The translations under genes and the position numbers were made by a program. The notes beneath the pieces are model-generated. The model did no database searches. It was not told the DNA's origin and saw nothing but the letters and a program-made list of their open reading frames with translations. A DNA stretch of 20,303 bases from NVQY01 sp047639325 (GTDB lineage Bacteria; Pseudomonadota; Alphaproteobacteria; Rhodobacterales; Rhodobacteraceae): NCBI GenBank assembly GCA_047639325.1, contig JBLINN010000029.1, positions 1-20,303 on the forward strand, given 5' to 3'. Position 1 is the first letter of the stretch. Each line of letters opens with the position of its first letter. Of this stretch, positions 7,777 through 15,529 are shown piece by piece.

Positions 7777-8361
7777 ATGCCGAAGCTGGGAATGGAGCCG
7801 ATCCGCCGTGATGCGTTGGTCAACGCGACAATCGCGGAAATCGGTGCGGCGGGATCGCTGGATGTCACCGTCAGCCGGATCGCCAAACGGGCCGGTATGT
7901 CCAGCGCGTTGGCGCATCACTATTTTGGCGGCAAAGAACAGATTTTTCTGGCCGCGATGCGCCGTATCCTGACCGGGTATGGGGAAGAAGTGCGCGCCGA
8001 GCTGGCCAAAGCCGCCCCAGATCAGCGGGCCGCCGCGATCATTCGCGCCAATTTCGCGCAATCCTGCTTTGCCCCGGAAAAGATCAGCGCCTGGATGACG
8101 TTTTATGTGTTGGCGCAAAGCAATCCGCAGGCCCTGCGCCTGTGGCGGATCTATCAGCGCCGCCTGCGGTCCAACCTTAGTCACGCGTTGCGCCCGCTGG
8201 TGGCCGATGCCACCGCTGATGCGGCCGTGCTGGCCGCCTTGATTGACGGTCTTTACCTGCGCTCGGCGCTGCATGATCCCGAGACCTCGCAGATCGCCAC
8301 CCGTCAGGCGCTGGCGGTTCTGGACATGTTGTTGCAGGCCAAGGAAAGGCCAGTTCAATGA
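7777..8361 (+). CDS. betI: TetR-family repressor BetI
   Basis: The 194-aa protein has the length and sequence of BetI, the choline-sensing TetR-family repressor of betaine synthesis genes. Its N-terminus (KLGMEPIRRDALVNATI) and helix-turn-helix (about residues 31-51, VSRIAKRAGMSSALAHHYF) are diagnostic. The C-terminal half is the helical ligand domain, with family segments around AWMTFYVLAQ and IDGLYLRSAL. AAAGGA precedes the ATG. It overlaps betC by ATGA (8358-8361), so the two are translationally coupled. In the family, choline binding releases it from the bet operator, which here is likely the palindrome at 7718-7731, giving negative autoregulation. Confidence 0.95.
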   Translation: MPKLGMEPIRRDALVNATIAEIGAAGSLDVTVSRIAKRAGMSSALAHHYFGGKEQIFLAAMRRILTGYGEEVRAELAKAAPDQRAAAIIRANFAQSCFAPEKISAWMTFYVLAQSNPQALRLWRIYQRRLRSNLSHALRPLVADATADAAVLAALIDGLYLRSALHDPETSQIATRQALAVLDMLLQAKERPVQ

Positions 8362-9866
8362 GCGCGCCGAATATTCTGATTGTCATGGTCGATCAGCTGA
8401 ACGGCACGCTGTTTCCCGACGGACCAGCCGACTGGCTGCACGTCCCCAACCTGAAAAAGCTGGCCGCAAAGTCCACGCGTTTCACCAATACCTATACCGG
8501 ATCGCCGCTGTGCGCGCCCGGGCGGGCCAGCTTTATGTCCGGTCAATTGCCCTCGCGCACCGGTGTCTATGACAATGCCGCCGAATTCCGCAGCGACATC
8601 CCAACTTACGCGCATCACTTGCGTCGGGCGGGCTATTACACCTGCCTGTCGGGCAAGATGCATTTTGTCGGCCCGGATCAGCTGCACGGCTTTGAAACCC
8701 GCCTGACCACCGATATCTACCCGGCTGATTTTGGCTGGACGCCCGATTACCGCAAGTCGGGCGAGCGCATCGACTGGTGGTATCACAACATGGGGTCTGT
8801 CACCGGCGCCGGGGTGGCCGAGATTTCTAACCAGATGGAATATGATGACGAGGTCGCGCACCACGCCAAGGCCAAACTGTATGATCTGGCGCGGGGTAAC
8901 AATGCCCGCCCGTGGTGCCTGACCGTCAGCTTTACCCACCCGCATGACCCCTATGTGACGCGCAAGAAATACTGGGATCTCTACGAAGATTGCGCCCATC
9001 TGGCGCCAGATGTGCCCGCGATGCCCTATGATGATCACGACCCGCATTCCCAGCGGATATTCAACGCCAATGACTGGCGCAGCTTTGACATCACCGCCGA
9101 CAATATCGCCCGATCGCGGCGAGCGTATTTCGCGAATATCTCATATCTCGACGACAAGATTGGCGAAATCCTGCAAGTAATGGAAGACACTAGGCAAGAG
9201 GCGATCATCGTCTTTGTGTCCGATCACGGCGACATGCTGGGCGAGCGCGGCCTGTGGTTCAAGATGAGCTTTTACGAAGGGTCTTCGCGGGTGCCGCTGA
9301 TGATCTGCGCGCCTGACATGCCCGCCGGGCGGATCGACACGCCGGTCTCGACCATGGACGTCACGCCAACTCTGGGGGCGCTGGCCGGGGTGGCGATGGA
9401 TGAAATCGCCCCCTGGACCGATGGCGAAAATCTGACCGCGCTGGCCAATGGGGTCGAACGCACCAGCCCGGTCGCCATGGAATACGCCGCCGAAGCGTCC
9501 GAGGCACCGCTGGTCAGCCTGCGCTATGGCAAATGGAAATATACCCGCTGTACGCTGGACCCGGACCAGCTGTTTGATCTCGATGCTGACCCGCACGAGT
9601 TCACCAATCTGGCCGACCACCCGGACCATCAAGGCACCCTGCAAACCCTGCGCGCCAAATCCGAATCCCGCTGGGATCTGGCCAAGTTCGATGCAGATGT
9701 GCGCGCCAGCCAGGCGGGGCGTCTGGTGGTCTACGAAGCCCTGCGCCAGGGCGGCTATTTCCCCTGGGATTACCAGCCTCTGCAACAAGCGTCCGAGCGT
9801 TATATGCGCAACCACATGGACCTGAACATTCTAGAGGACTCCCAGCGGTTCCCCCGGGGCGAATGA
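8358..9866 (+). CDS. betC: Choline-sulfatase
   Basis: The 502-aa sulfatase hydrolyses choline-O-sulfate to choline and sulfate. The catalytic motif is LCAPGRASFMSG, with Cys52 as the residue oxidised to formylglycine and Arg56 completing C-x-P-x-R. N-terminal metal ligands lie in NILIVMVDQ. The later VSDHGDMLGERGLW block (about residue 290) supplies the Asp-His pair. The C-terminal region (DLDADPHEFTNL) matches the choline-sulfatase subfamily. It has no signal peptide, so it is cytosolic and the substrate must be imported. It is coupled to betI by a 4-nt overlap and followed by betA after 78 bp. No choline or choline-sulfate importer is in the window. Confidence 0.95.
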   Translation: MSAPNILIVMVDQLNGTLFPDGPADWLHVPNLKKLAAKSTRFTNTYTGSPLCAPGRASFMSGQLPSRTGVYDNAAEFRSDIPTYAHHLRRAGYYTCLSGKMHFVGPDQLHGFETRLTTDIYPADFGWTPDYRKSGERIDWWYHNMGSVTGAGVAEISNQMEYDDEVAHHAKAKLYDLARGNNARPWCLTVSFTHPHDPYVTRKKYWDLYEDCAHLAPDVPAMPYDDHDPHSQRIFNANDWRSFDITADNIARSRRAYFANISYLDDKIGEILQVMEDTRQEAIIVFVSDHGDMLGERGLWFKMSFYEGSSRVPLMICAPDMPAGRIDTPVSTMDVTPTLGALAGVAMDEIAPWTDGENLTALANGVERTSPVAMEYAAEASEAPLVSLRYGKWKYTRCTLDPDQLFDLDADPHEFTNLADHPDHQGTLQTLRAKSESRWDLAKFDADVRASQAGRLVVYEALRQGGYFPWDYQPLQQASERYMRNHMDLNILEDSQRFPRGE

Positions 9867-9867
9867 T

Positions 9868-9904
9868 GCTTTTTCTGACCCTAAATATCCCCGCCGGAGG
9901 CCTG
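9868..9904. repeat. Dispersed intergenic element, copy 1
   Basis: GCTTTTTCT (9868-9876), TAAATA (9882-9887) and GCCTG (9900-9904) recur with identical spacing at 12722-12758. The first and second blocks are separated by 5 unrelated bases and the second and third by 12. It fills much of the betC-betA spacer. CCCCCGG-type sequence precedes both copies. Confidence 0.5.
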
Positions 9905-9944
9905 AAATCGCCGCGCAGCGGCCTTAACCAAGCGGAGCGTTGAC

Positions 9945-11603
9945 ATGCAAGCGGATTTCGTCATCGTCGGCGCCGGCAGCGCCGGTTGTGCCATGGCCTA
10001 TCGACTGGCTGAATCGGGTGCCTCGGTTCTGGTGATCGAACATGGCGGCACCGACGCCGGGCCGTTCATCCAGATGCCCGCCGCGCTCAGCTATCCAATG
10101 AACATGGCGCGCTATGACTGGGGCTACAGCTCGGAACCTGAACCTTATCTGAACAACCGCCGTCTGGCCTGCCCGCGTGGCAAGGTGATTGGGGGCTCGT
10201 CCAGTATCAACGGCATGGTCTACGTGCGCGGCCACGCCAAGGATTACGATTATTGGGCCGAAACAGGTGCCGATGGCTGGGCCTATGCCGACGTGCTGCC
10301 CTACTTCAAACGCATGGAACACTGGCACGACAGCGGCCATGGCGGCGACGCCGATTGGCGTGGTAAAGACGGCCCGCTGCACATCACCCGTGGCCCGCGC
10401 GACAACCCGCTGTTTTCCGCCTTTGTAAAGGCCGGGCAACAGGCCGGGTATCAGGTGACGGATGACTATAACGGGCGCCAGCAAGAGGGCTTTGGCCCGA
10501 TGGAACAAACCGTCTGGCAGGGCCGTCGCTGGTCCGCCGCCAATGCCTATCTGCGCCCGGCGCTGAAACGCCCCAATTGCGAGTTGCTGCGCGGGTTGGT
10601 GTCGCGCGTGGTCATTGAAGAAGGGCGAGCCGTCGGAGTCGAGGTGTTGCGCGGTGGCAAGCCTGAGGTGATCACCGCCCGCCGCGAGGTGATCCTGGCA
10701 TCCGGATCCATCAATTCGCCCAAGCTGTTGATGTTGTCCGGCATCGGCCCGGTCGCGCATCTGGGCGAACATGGCATTGAAATTATCGCCGACCGCCCCG
10801 GCGTTGGCACCAACTTGCAGGACCATCTGGAGCTTTATATCCAGATGGCCGCCAAACTGCCGATCACGCTTTATAAGCACTGGAACCTGGTGTCCAAAGC
10901 GATGATCGGTGCGCAATGGCTGTTTACCAAAACCGGTCTGGGTGCCTCGAACCAGTTTGAAAGTGCCGCTTTCATCCGCTCGCGCGCCGGCGTGCCCTAC
11001 CCCGATATCCAATACCATTTTCTTCCAATGGCGGTGCGCTATGATGGCAAGGCGGCGGCCGAGGGGCACGGGTTCCAGGCGCATGTCGGCCCGATGCGCT
11101 CGCCCAGTCGCGGCGGGGTGACGCTGCGTTCGACAGCACCGCAGGACGCCCCGGCGATCCGCTTCAATTATATGAGCCAGCCGCAGGATTGGGAAGATTT
11201 CCGCACCTGCATCCGCCTGACCCGCGAGTTGTTTACGCAAAAGGCGTTCCAGCCCTTTGTGGATCACGAAATCCAGCCGGGTATCGCCGCCCAAAGCGAC
11301 GATGAACTGGACGCCTTTATCGCCCAACATGCCGAAAGCGCCTATCACCCCTGCGGCACTTGCCGGATGGGCCGCGCCGATGACCATCACGCGGTGGTGG
11401 ACCCAACGGGGCAGGTGATTGGCGTCGATGCTCTGCGCGTCGCCGACAGCAGCATTTTCCCGCGCATCACCAATGGCAACCTGAACGGGCCGTCCATTAT
11501 GGTGGGCGAGAAAATCGCCGATCATGTGCTGGGGCGCGACGCCCTGGCACGCTCGAACGACCAGCCCTGGAACCATCCCAACTGGGAAACCGCGCAGCGT
11601 TAA
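9945..11603 (+). CDS. betA: Choline dehydrogenase
   Basis: This 552-aa GMC-family FAD flavoprotein oxidises choline to betaine aldehyde at the cytoplasmic membrane and passes electrons to the respiratory chain. The FAD-binding GAGSAG is at residues 9-14. The GMC signature region contains CPRGKVIGGSSSINGMVYVRG, and the second signature is near SGSINSPKLLMLSGIGP-like residues 250-266. The active-site His468 lies in AYHPCGTCRMG, and the second catalytic position is the Asn near 514 in TNGNLNGPSIMVG. GGAG lies 7 nt before the ATG. It follows betC and presumably shares the BetI-controlled transcript. The betaine-aldehyde dehydrogenase gene betB, which often follows, is absent: the next gene is a nuclease. 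Confidence 0.94.
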   Translation: MQADFVIVGAGSAGCAMAYRLAESGASVLVIEHGGTDAGPFIQMPAALSYPMNMARYDWGYSSEPEPYLNNRRLACPRGKVIGGSSSINGMVYVRGHAKDYDYWAETGADGWAYADVLPYFKRMEHWHDSGHGGDADWRGKDGPLHITRGPRDNPLFSAFVKAGQQAGYQVTDDYNGRQQEGFGPMEQTVWQGRRWSAANAYLRPALKRPNCELLRGLVSRVVIEEGRAVGVEVLRGGKPEVITARREVILASGSINSPKLLMLSGIGPVAHLGEHGIEIIADRPGVGTNLQDHLELYIQMAAKLPITLYKHWNLVSKAMIGAQWLFTKTGLGASNQFESAAFIRSRAGVPYPDIQYHFLPMAVRYDGKAAAEGHGFQAHVGPMRSPSRGGVTLRSTAPQDAPAIRFNYMSQPQDWEDFRTCIRLTRELFTQKAFQPFVDHEIQPGIAAQSDDELDAFIAQHAESAYHPCGTCRMGRADDHHAVVDPTGQVIGVDALRVADSSIFPRITNGNLNGPSIMVGEKIADHVLGRDALARSNDQPWNHPNWETAQR

Positions 11604-11657
11604 CCTTTCTTAACGTATCTGGTTGAGTTGCGGCGCGGCTGCGCCCATATCCACGCT

Positions 11658-12320
11658 ATGTTAAGGATTTGTACAGCGTTTGTTCTGATCTGTCTGCCAT
11701 TGGCGGCCCTGTCTGGTCCGACCGGGACCATTCGGGTGATCGACGCCGATACCTGGGATGTGGGCGGGCAACGGGTGCGCCTGTTTGGTATCGACGCGCC
11801 GGAATTGGCCCAGACCTGCAAAAAGCCAGATGGCGCCACCTGGGCCTGCGGCGCTTGGGCAACCGAGCAAACCCATCAGCGGTATGCGGGCCACACCGCG
11901 CGCTGTGACGCGCTGGACAAAGATCGCTATGGCCGCATTGTGGCCCGCTGTTTTGTCGGCGGCCAGGACGCAGGCGGCGCACTGGTGACGGCGGGACTGG
12001 CTTATGCCTATCGCAGATATTCGCTGGATTATGTCAGCCATCACAGGTCAGCAAAGGTCGCAGGCCGGGGCCTGCACGCATCAAAAATGCAAGACCCCTC
12101 CGCCTTCCGCGCAACCCGCAGCATGGCATCCGATCCTGCCCCAACGGACAGCGCGTGTCGCATCAAAGGCAATATTTCGTCCAAAGGACAGCATATCTAT
12201 CATCTGCCCGGCCAACACACTATGCGAAAACCAGAATCAGCGCAAATAAAGGCGAGCGGTGGTTCTGTTCCCAGACCGAGGCCACCCTTGCAGGCTGGCG
12301 AGGCGCCCGCAGATAGGTAA
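11658..12320 (+). CDS. Thermonuclease-family (SNase) protein, C-terminus frameshifted
   Basis: ATG 11658 gives a signal peptide (MLRICTAFVLICLPLAALSG) and an SNase domain with VIDADTWDVGGQRVRLFGID at about residues 26-45, APE just after, and the later DRYGRIVARC. The catalytic Arg/Glu/Arg set appears present. It is probably an exported nuclease. After GQH (residue about 187) the frame is wrong. Skipping to the next frame from 12221 restores a family-like tail (YAKTRISANKGERWFCS, then AGWRGARR) ending with TAG at 12314-12316. The expected TACTAT appears as ACTAT at 12219-12223, which fits loss of one base. As written, 33 aberrant residues end at 12320. The catalytic core may still fold. A sequencing error is possible. 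Confidence 0.8.
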   Translation: MLRICTAFVLICLPLAALSGPTGTIRVIDADTWDVGGQRVRLFGIDAPELAQTCKKPDGATWACGAWATEQTHQRYAGHTARCDALDKDRYGRIVARCFVGGQDAGGALVTAGLAYAYRRYSLDYVSHHRSAKVAGRGLHASKMQDPSAFRATRSMASDPAPTDSACRIKGNISSKGQHIYHLPGQHTMRKPESAQIKASGGSVPRPRPPLQAGEAPADR

Positions 12321-12345
12321 AAAACGCACCTTTTGACCCATCTAT

Positions 12346-12359
12346 TTGATCCGCGTCAA
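12346..12359. promoter_or_regulatory. FnrL/FixK-type box upstream of ydcH
   Basis: TTGATCCGCGTCAA matches the FNR-family TTGA-N6-TCAA palindrome exactly. TAACCT at 12382-12387 is a candidate -10. A start near 12394 would put the box centre close to -41.5, the class-II activating position. This suggests oxygen-responsive expression of the DUF465 gene. Confidence 0.65.
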
Positions 12360-12419
12360 AGTGGCCCGCGCGGACCCGTCCTAACCTTTGGTACAACATA
12401 CCAAAACAGGAGCGAACAG

Positions 12420-12659
12420 ATGTCACATACACCGCATGAGCTGGCCGAAGAATTTCCCGACAAAGCAGATGTTATGCACGCTTTGAAACAGACAGACGCC
12501 CATTTTGCCCGGCTTTCGGATGAATACCACGAGATCAACCGAACGATTCACCGCGCCGAAACCAACGTTGAACCAATGGAAGACCTCGCAACTGTGGAAT
12601 TGCGCAAACAGCGCGCCGCGCTGAAGGACGAAATCTGGGGCATTCTGTCAGCGGGTTGA
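12420..12659 (+). CDS. YdcH family (DUF465) protein
   Basis: The 79-aa cytosolic, charged, helical protein starts at ATG 12420, 7 nt after AGGAG. An earlier in-frame ATG at 12333 would run across the FnrL box and promoter and is rejected. The DUF465/YdcH pattern is clear: HELAEEFPDKADVMHALKQT, then HFARLSDEYHEINRTIHRAE, then LRKQRAALKDEIWGIL. It probably forms a coiled-coil hairpin. The molecular function of the family is unsettled. It is a single gene, convergent with the scfR-type regulator, and its promoter contains a good anaerobic-regulator site (12346-12359). Confidence 0.9.
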   Translation: MSHTPHELAEEFPDKADVMHALKQTDAHFARLSDEYHEINRTIHRAETNVEPMEDLATVELRKQRAALKDEIWGILSAG

Positions 12660-12721
12660 TCTGACTTTTGCCTGATCAATTCAGACCCTTTTCAGGAGAA
12701 AGCCGGGCAGATTTCCCCCGT

Positions 12722-12758
12722 GCTTTTTCTTGGAATAAATACTCAAATAGGACGCCTG
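12722..12758. repeat. Dispersed intergenic element, copy 2
   Basis: This copy has the same three blocks as 9868-9904 (GCTTTTTCT, TAAATA, GCCTG) with identical spacing. It lies between the convergent ydcH and scfR-type genes and ends 6 bp before the latter's stop codon. A TTTCCCCCG stretch directly precedes it. Confidence 0.5.
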
Positions 12759-12764
12759 CAAAGA

Positions 12765-14168
12765 TCAACTGACCTGATAGGGCAGAACCCCGCGCTCATC
12801 GACATTGATGGTCAATCGCCGCCCCAGCGGTGGCACCGATCTTTGGTGGCAAGTTTTGCGTTCGCAGATCCGGCAGGAAATCCCGATGGGTTCAAAGGCG
12901 TTGGCATTGCCGACATCCAGACTATCGGCATAAACCAGCGATCCGGCGTGGCGCACCTCGCATCCCAGCGCGATGGCATAGCGGCGCACTGGCGCGCCAA
13001 ACGACCCGCCCGGTTTCGAAACATCCCGCGCCAGCGAAATATAGCGCACCCCGTCCGGCGTTTGCGCCAGTTGGCGCAGAAACCGCCCCGGCGTCTCAAA
13101 CGCCCTGTGCACGTTCCACAACGGACAAGCGCCGCCAAACCGGGCAAATTGCAGCCGCGTCGCGCTGTGCCGTTTGGTGATCGTGCCCGCCTGATCGACC
13201 CGCACAAAAAAGAACGGCACCCCCTTGGCCCCGGTGCGTTGCAGGGTGGACAGACGGTGCGCCACCTGTTCGATGGACGCGCCAAATCGATTGGACAGCA
13301 ATTCCAGATCATGGCGGCAATCCTGTGCCGCGACCTGAAACGCGCCGTAAGGCATCAAGGCGGCCCCGGCGAAATAATTGGCCAGCCCGATCTTGGCGAT
13401 GGCGCGGGCCTCTTCGGTGTGAAACCGGGCGAAATCCAGCGTCGCCTCTAGCAGGTCATCCTGACGCAGCAAAGCCACCTGCAACAGCAGCTGAAACACC
13501 TGGGTTTCCAGCGCGGCGCGCGACGACAGGCGCAGGGATTTTTTGGCGGGGTCGTATTGGCGTAAAGGCTCCATATCGACAAGTTCAACCGTGATGCCAT
13601 GGTCGCCAAGGGTGCGCAACGCGATGGTCCGAACGCCACCCGGCCCAGCGTTGTCCGGGTTTGCAAATCGTTCAGCCGCGCGATCCACCGCGTCGATGTA
13701 ATTGTCGCAATAGTGAAAGAAATCGCGCACCTCGTCCCAGGGGCTGGCCTGTACGCGGGCGTCTTCGCGCCCCAATGCTTCGTCCAACGAGGCCAGCCTT
13801 TCATGGGTCTGGCGGTAACTGCGGTGCAATTCTATAAACGCCCGCGCCAGCGCCGGGGCGTTTGACGCGGTCAGGCGCAGATCGGCCAGCGGCGGTACAG
13901 CGTCGGCAAAAACCGGATCGGCCAGCGCCTCGCGCATGTCACTGACCAGGCGTTCGCTGTCACCAGTGCTTAGCTCGGTAACGTCCAGCCCGAACTCTTG
14001 CGCCAACGCCAGCACTACGGTTGTGCTGACGGGGCGGTTGTTATTTTCCATCTGGTTCAGATAGGGCAGGGACACGCCCAGCTTGGCGGCAAAGTCTTTT
14101 TGCGTCAGCCCAAGTCGGGTGCGGATTTCGCGCAGCTTGGCGCCTGCATACAGTTTCTGGGTGGCCAT
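12765..14168 (-). CDS. pccR: Short-chain acyl-CoA regulator ScfR, PccR-type
   Basis: The 467-aa protein begins MATQKLYAGAKLREIRTRLG. ATG 14168 has AAAGG upstream and is preferred to an earlier start at 14213. Residues about 10-65 are an XRE helix-turn-helix (TQKDFAAKLGVSLPYLNQME). The middle is a helical IrrE/DUF955-like region around residue 240, and the C-terminus is the DUF2083 domain ending in a Cys-rich ISCRICERKTCHQR motif. This is the ScfR architecture, which includes PccR, RamB and MccR. PccR controls propionyl-CoA carboxylase in Rhodobacter; proximity to pccB and TTTGCAAA elements before both genes support the PccR assignment, but the paralogues are hard to separate by eye. It probably autoregulates through 14177-14214. 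Confidence 0.85.
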   Translation of the reverse strand: MATQKLYAGAKLREIRTRLGLTQKDFAAKLGVSLPYLNQMENNNRPVSTTVVLALAQEFGLDVTELSTGDSERLVSDMREALADPVFADAVPPLADLRLTASNAPALARAFIELHRSYRQTHERLASLDEALGREDARVQASPWDEVRDFFHYCDNYIDAVDRAAERFANPDNAGPGGVRTIALRTLGDHGITVELVDMEPLRQYDPAKKSLRLSSRAALETQVFQLLLQVALLRQDDLLEATLDFARFHTEEARAIAKIGLANYFAGAALMPYGAFQVAAQDCRHDLELLSNRFGASIEQVAHRLSTLQRTGAKGVPFFFVRVDQAGTITKRHSATRLQFARFGGACPLWNVHRAFETPGRFLRQLAQTPDGVRYISLARDVSKPGGSFGAPVRRYAIALGCEVRHAGSLVYADSLDVGNANAFEPIGISCRICERKTCHQRSVPPLGRRLTINVDERGVLPYQVS

Positions 14169-14176
14169 GACATGCC

Positions 14177-14214
14177 TTTGCAGATTTGCGTTTCCCAAAG
14201 GGTATGTTTGCAAA
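14177..14214. promoter_or_regulatory. TTTGCAAA-type ScfR/PccR operator upstream of scfR
   Basis: TTTGCA (14177-14182), TTTGCG (14185-14190) and a full TTTGCAAA (14207-14214) lie between the regulator and the MFS gene. As I recall, PccR of Rhodobacter sphaeroides recognises paired TTTGCAAA elements. The spacing here is not the canonical pair, so the exact footprint is uncertain. Confidence 0.55.
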
Positions 14215-14246
14215 TCGACCGGGGCAAGCCCTATCGCACCAGAGCG

Positions 14247-15476
14247 CTACAGTCCCAGATGGCGTTCGCGCCGGATCACCACATAGATCGCCACCACCCC
14301 TAACAAGGAGGTCACGACCATCAGATACAGCAGCGGAAAGGCGCCAGTTTCCGGTGTCAGAAGCCACCCCGCCAAAGCGCTTAGTGCCGCGCCCACGCCC
14401 AACATGATCGCCCCACCCAAACCGGATGCGGTGGCGGCCAGATGCGGGCGCACAGACAATGTGCCAGCGGTGGCGTTGGGCATTGCCATACCGTTGCCCA
14501 CCCCTGTCAGGGTCATGAAGCCAAAAAAGCTAAGCGGTGTTTCGGGGCCAAACGACACGAACCCAAGCGCCAGCAGGATGCCGGCATAGTTTATCAGGCA
14601 GCCCCACATCACCATCCGGTTGACACCAAAGCGCATCGAATAGCGTCCCGACAGGAAATTCCCGACAAAATAGCCGATTGCGGGCGCACTGAAATACAGC
14701 CCCAACTCTCCGGGGGCCATGCCGTAAACCACCGATCCCACAAAAGGCGCGCCGCCCAGATAGGCAAAGAAAGACCCTGCGGAAAAGCCCGATGCCAGCG
14801 CATAGCCCCAGAACCGCGGCGAGCGCAGCAATTCGGGATATTCGCGGAATTGCGCCACCAGGGTCTTGCCGCTTTTATGCGCGGTTTCCCCGAAATCGAA
14901 CCATGTCAGCGCCAGTGTCAGAACGCCCAACCCAAACAGCAGCCAGAAATTCGCCGTCCAGCCAAACACTTCGTCAAGCGCGCCCCCAATGGCCGGGCCG
15001 ATCATCGGCACCACGGCTGTGCCCATGGTGACATAGCCCAACATGCTGGCCGCCTGATCCTGGCTGAACATGTCGCGCACTGCCGCACGGCTTAGCACCA
15101 TGCAGACGGCAACCACCGCCTGACACATGCGAAAGGCCAGAAAGATCTCGATCGTTGGGGCATATAGGCAGCCCAGCGTGGCCAGCAGGAACAGCGCCAC
15201 CCCCCACAGGATAACCGGGCGTCGCCCCATCTTGTCCGAAATCGGCCCGATCAGTATCTGCAGCACCGCGTTGACGCCCAGATACAGCGCTACTGACAGC
15301 TGCACCAAATGATAATCCGCTTGGAAATATTCAGCCATATTCGGCAGCGATGGCAGGAACACATTCATGCCAAGCGCTGACAGGCCTGTCAGCAGGATAA
15401 GCGTCGCAATATGCGGCGGTTTGGTTCGGTTCAGAAAGCGGCGGCCAGATCCGGCCTGCGGAGACTCTGATTGCAT
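14247..15476 (-). CDS. Bcr/CflA family multidrug efflux MFS transporter
   Basis: This is a 409-aa, twelve-helix inner-membrane drug:proton antiporter of the DHA1 Bcr/CflA type. The conserved motifs are PSLPNMAEYF in helix 1, the motif-A loop GPISDKMGRRPVILWG, SRAAVRDMFS after helix 4 and the helix-5 motif C region AVVPMIGPAIGG. I take ATG 15476 as start, because the longer frame uses TTG at 15482. No Shine-Dalgarno sequence precedes it; instead the ATG is buried in a 9-bp hairpin (15475-15512). It lies between the protease gene and the scfR-type gene on the same strand, 53 and 78 bp away. Homologues export bicyclomycin, sulfonamides or chloramphenicol, but the substrate here is unknown. Confidence 0.9.
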   Translation of the reverse strand: MQSESPQAGSGRRFLNRTKPPHIATLILLTGLSALGMNVFLPSLPNMAEYFQADYHLVQLSVALYLGVNAVLQILIGPISDKMGRRPVILWGVALFLLATLGCLYAPTIEIFLAFRMCQAVVAVCMVLSRAAVRDMFSQDQAASMLGYVTMGTAVVPMIGPAIGGALDEVFGWTANFWLLFGLGVLTLALTWFDFGETAHKSGKTLVAQFREYPELLRSPRFWGYALASGFSAGSFFAYLGGAPFVGSVVYGMAPGELGLYFSAPAIGYFVGNFLSGRYSMRFGVNRMVMWGCLINYAGILLALGFVSFGPETPLSFFGFMTLTGVGNGMAMPNATAGTLSVRPHLAATASGLGGAIMLGVGAALSALAGWLLTPETGAFPLLYLMVVTSLLGVVAIYVVIRRERHLGL

Positions 15477-15512
15477 GGACAAGACTTAGGTCAGAGACTC
15501 TGCCTTGTCCAT
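15475..15512 (-). promoter_or_regulatory. Leader hairpin with 8-codon ORF sequestering efflux start
   Basis: ATGGACAAG (15475-15483) and CTTGTCCAT (15504-15512) are a perfect 9-bp inverted repeat. In the minus-strand transcript the 3' arm contains the transporter's start codon. The 5' arm begins an ATG-led ORF, MDKAESLT, ending in TAA just before the start and in frame with it. Nested inside is the palindrome CAGAGACTCTG, and GAGACTCTG recurs at 15461-15469. The layout resembles translational attenuators of inducible resistance genes. Confidence 0.5.
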
Positions 15513-15529
15513 CGCTGTCACACGCGTCG

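Noticed and set aside
9924..11576. 550-codon minus-strand frame opposite betA
   Set aside because: Antisense open frame caused by high-GC codon bias; the plus strand carries clear GMC motifs.
12660..12721. Terminator between convergent ydcH and the scfR-type gene
   Set aside because: Only loose CTGA/TCAG repeats without a stable GC stem and T-run.
12720..13451. 243-codon plus-strand frame opposite the scfR-type gene
   Set aside because: Shadow frame; no recognisable domain, whereas the minus strand has XRE and DUF2083 motifs.
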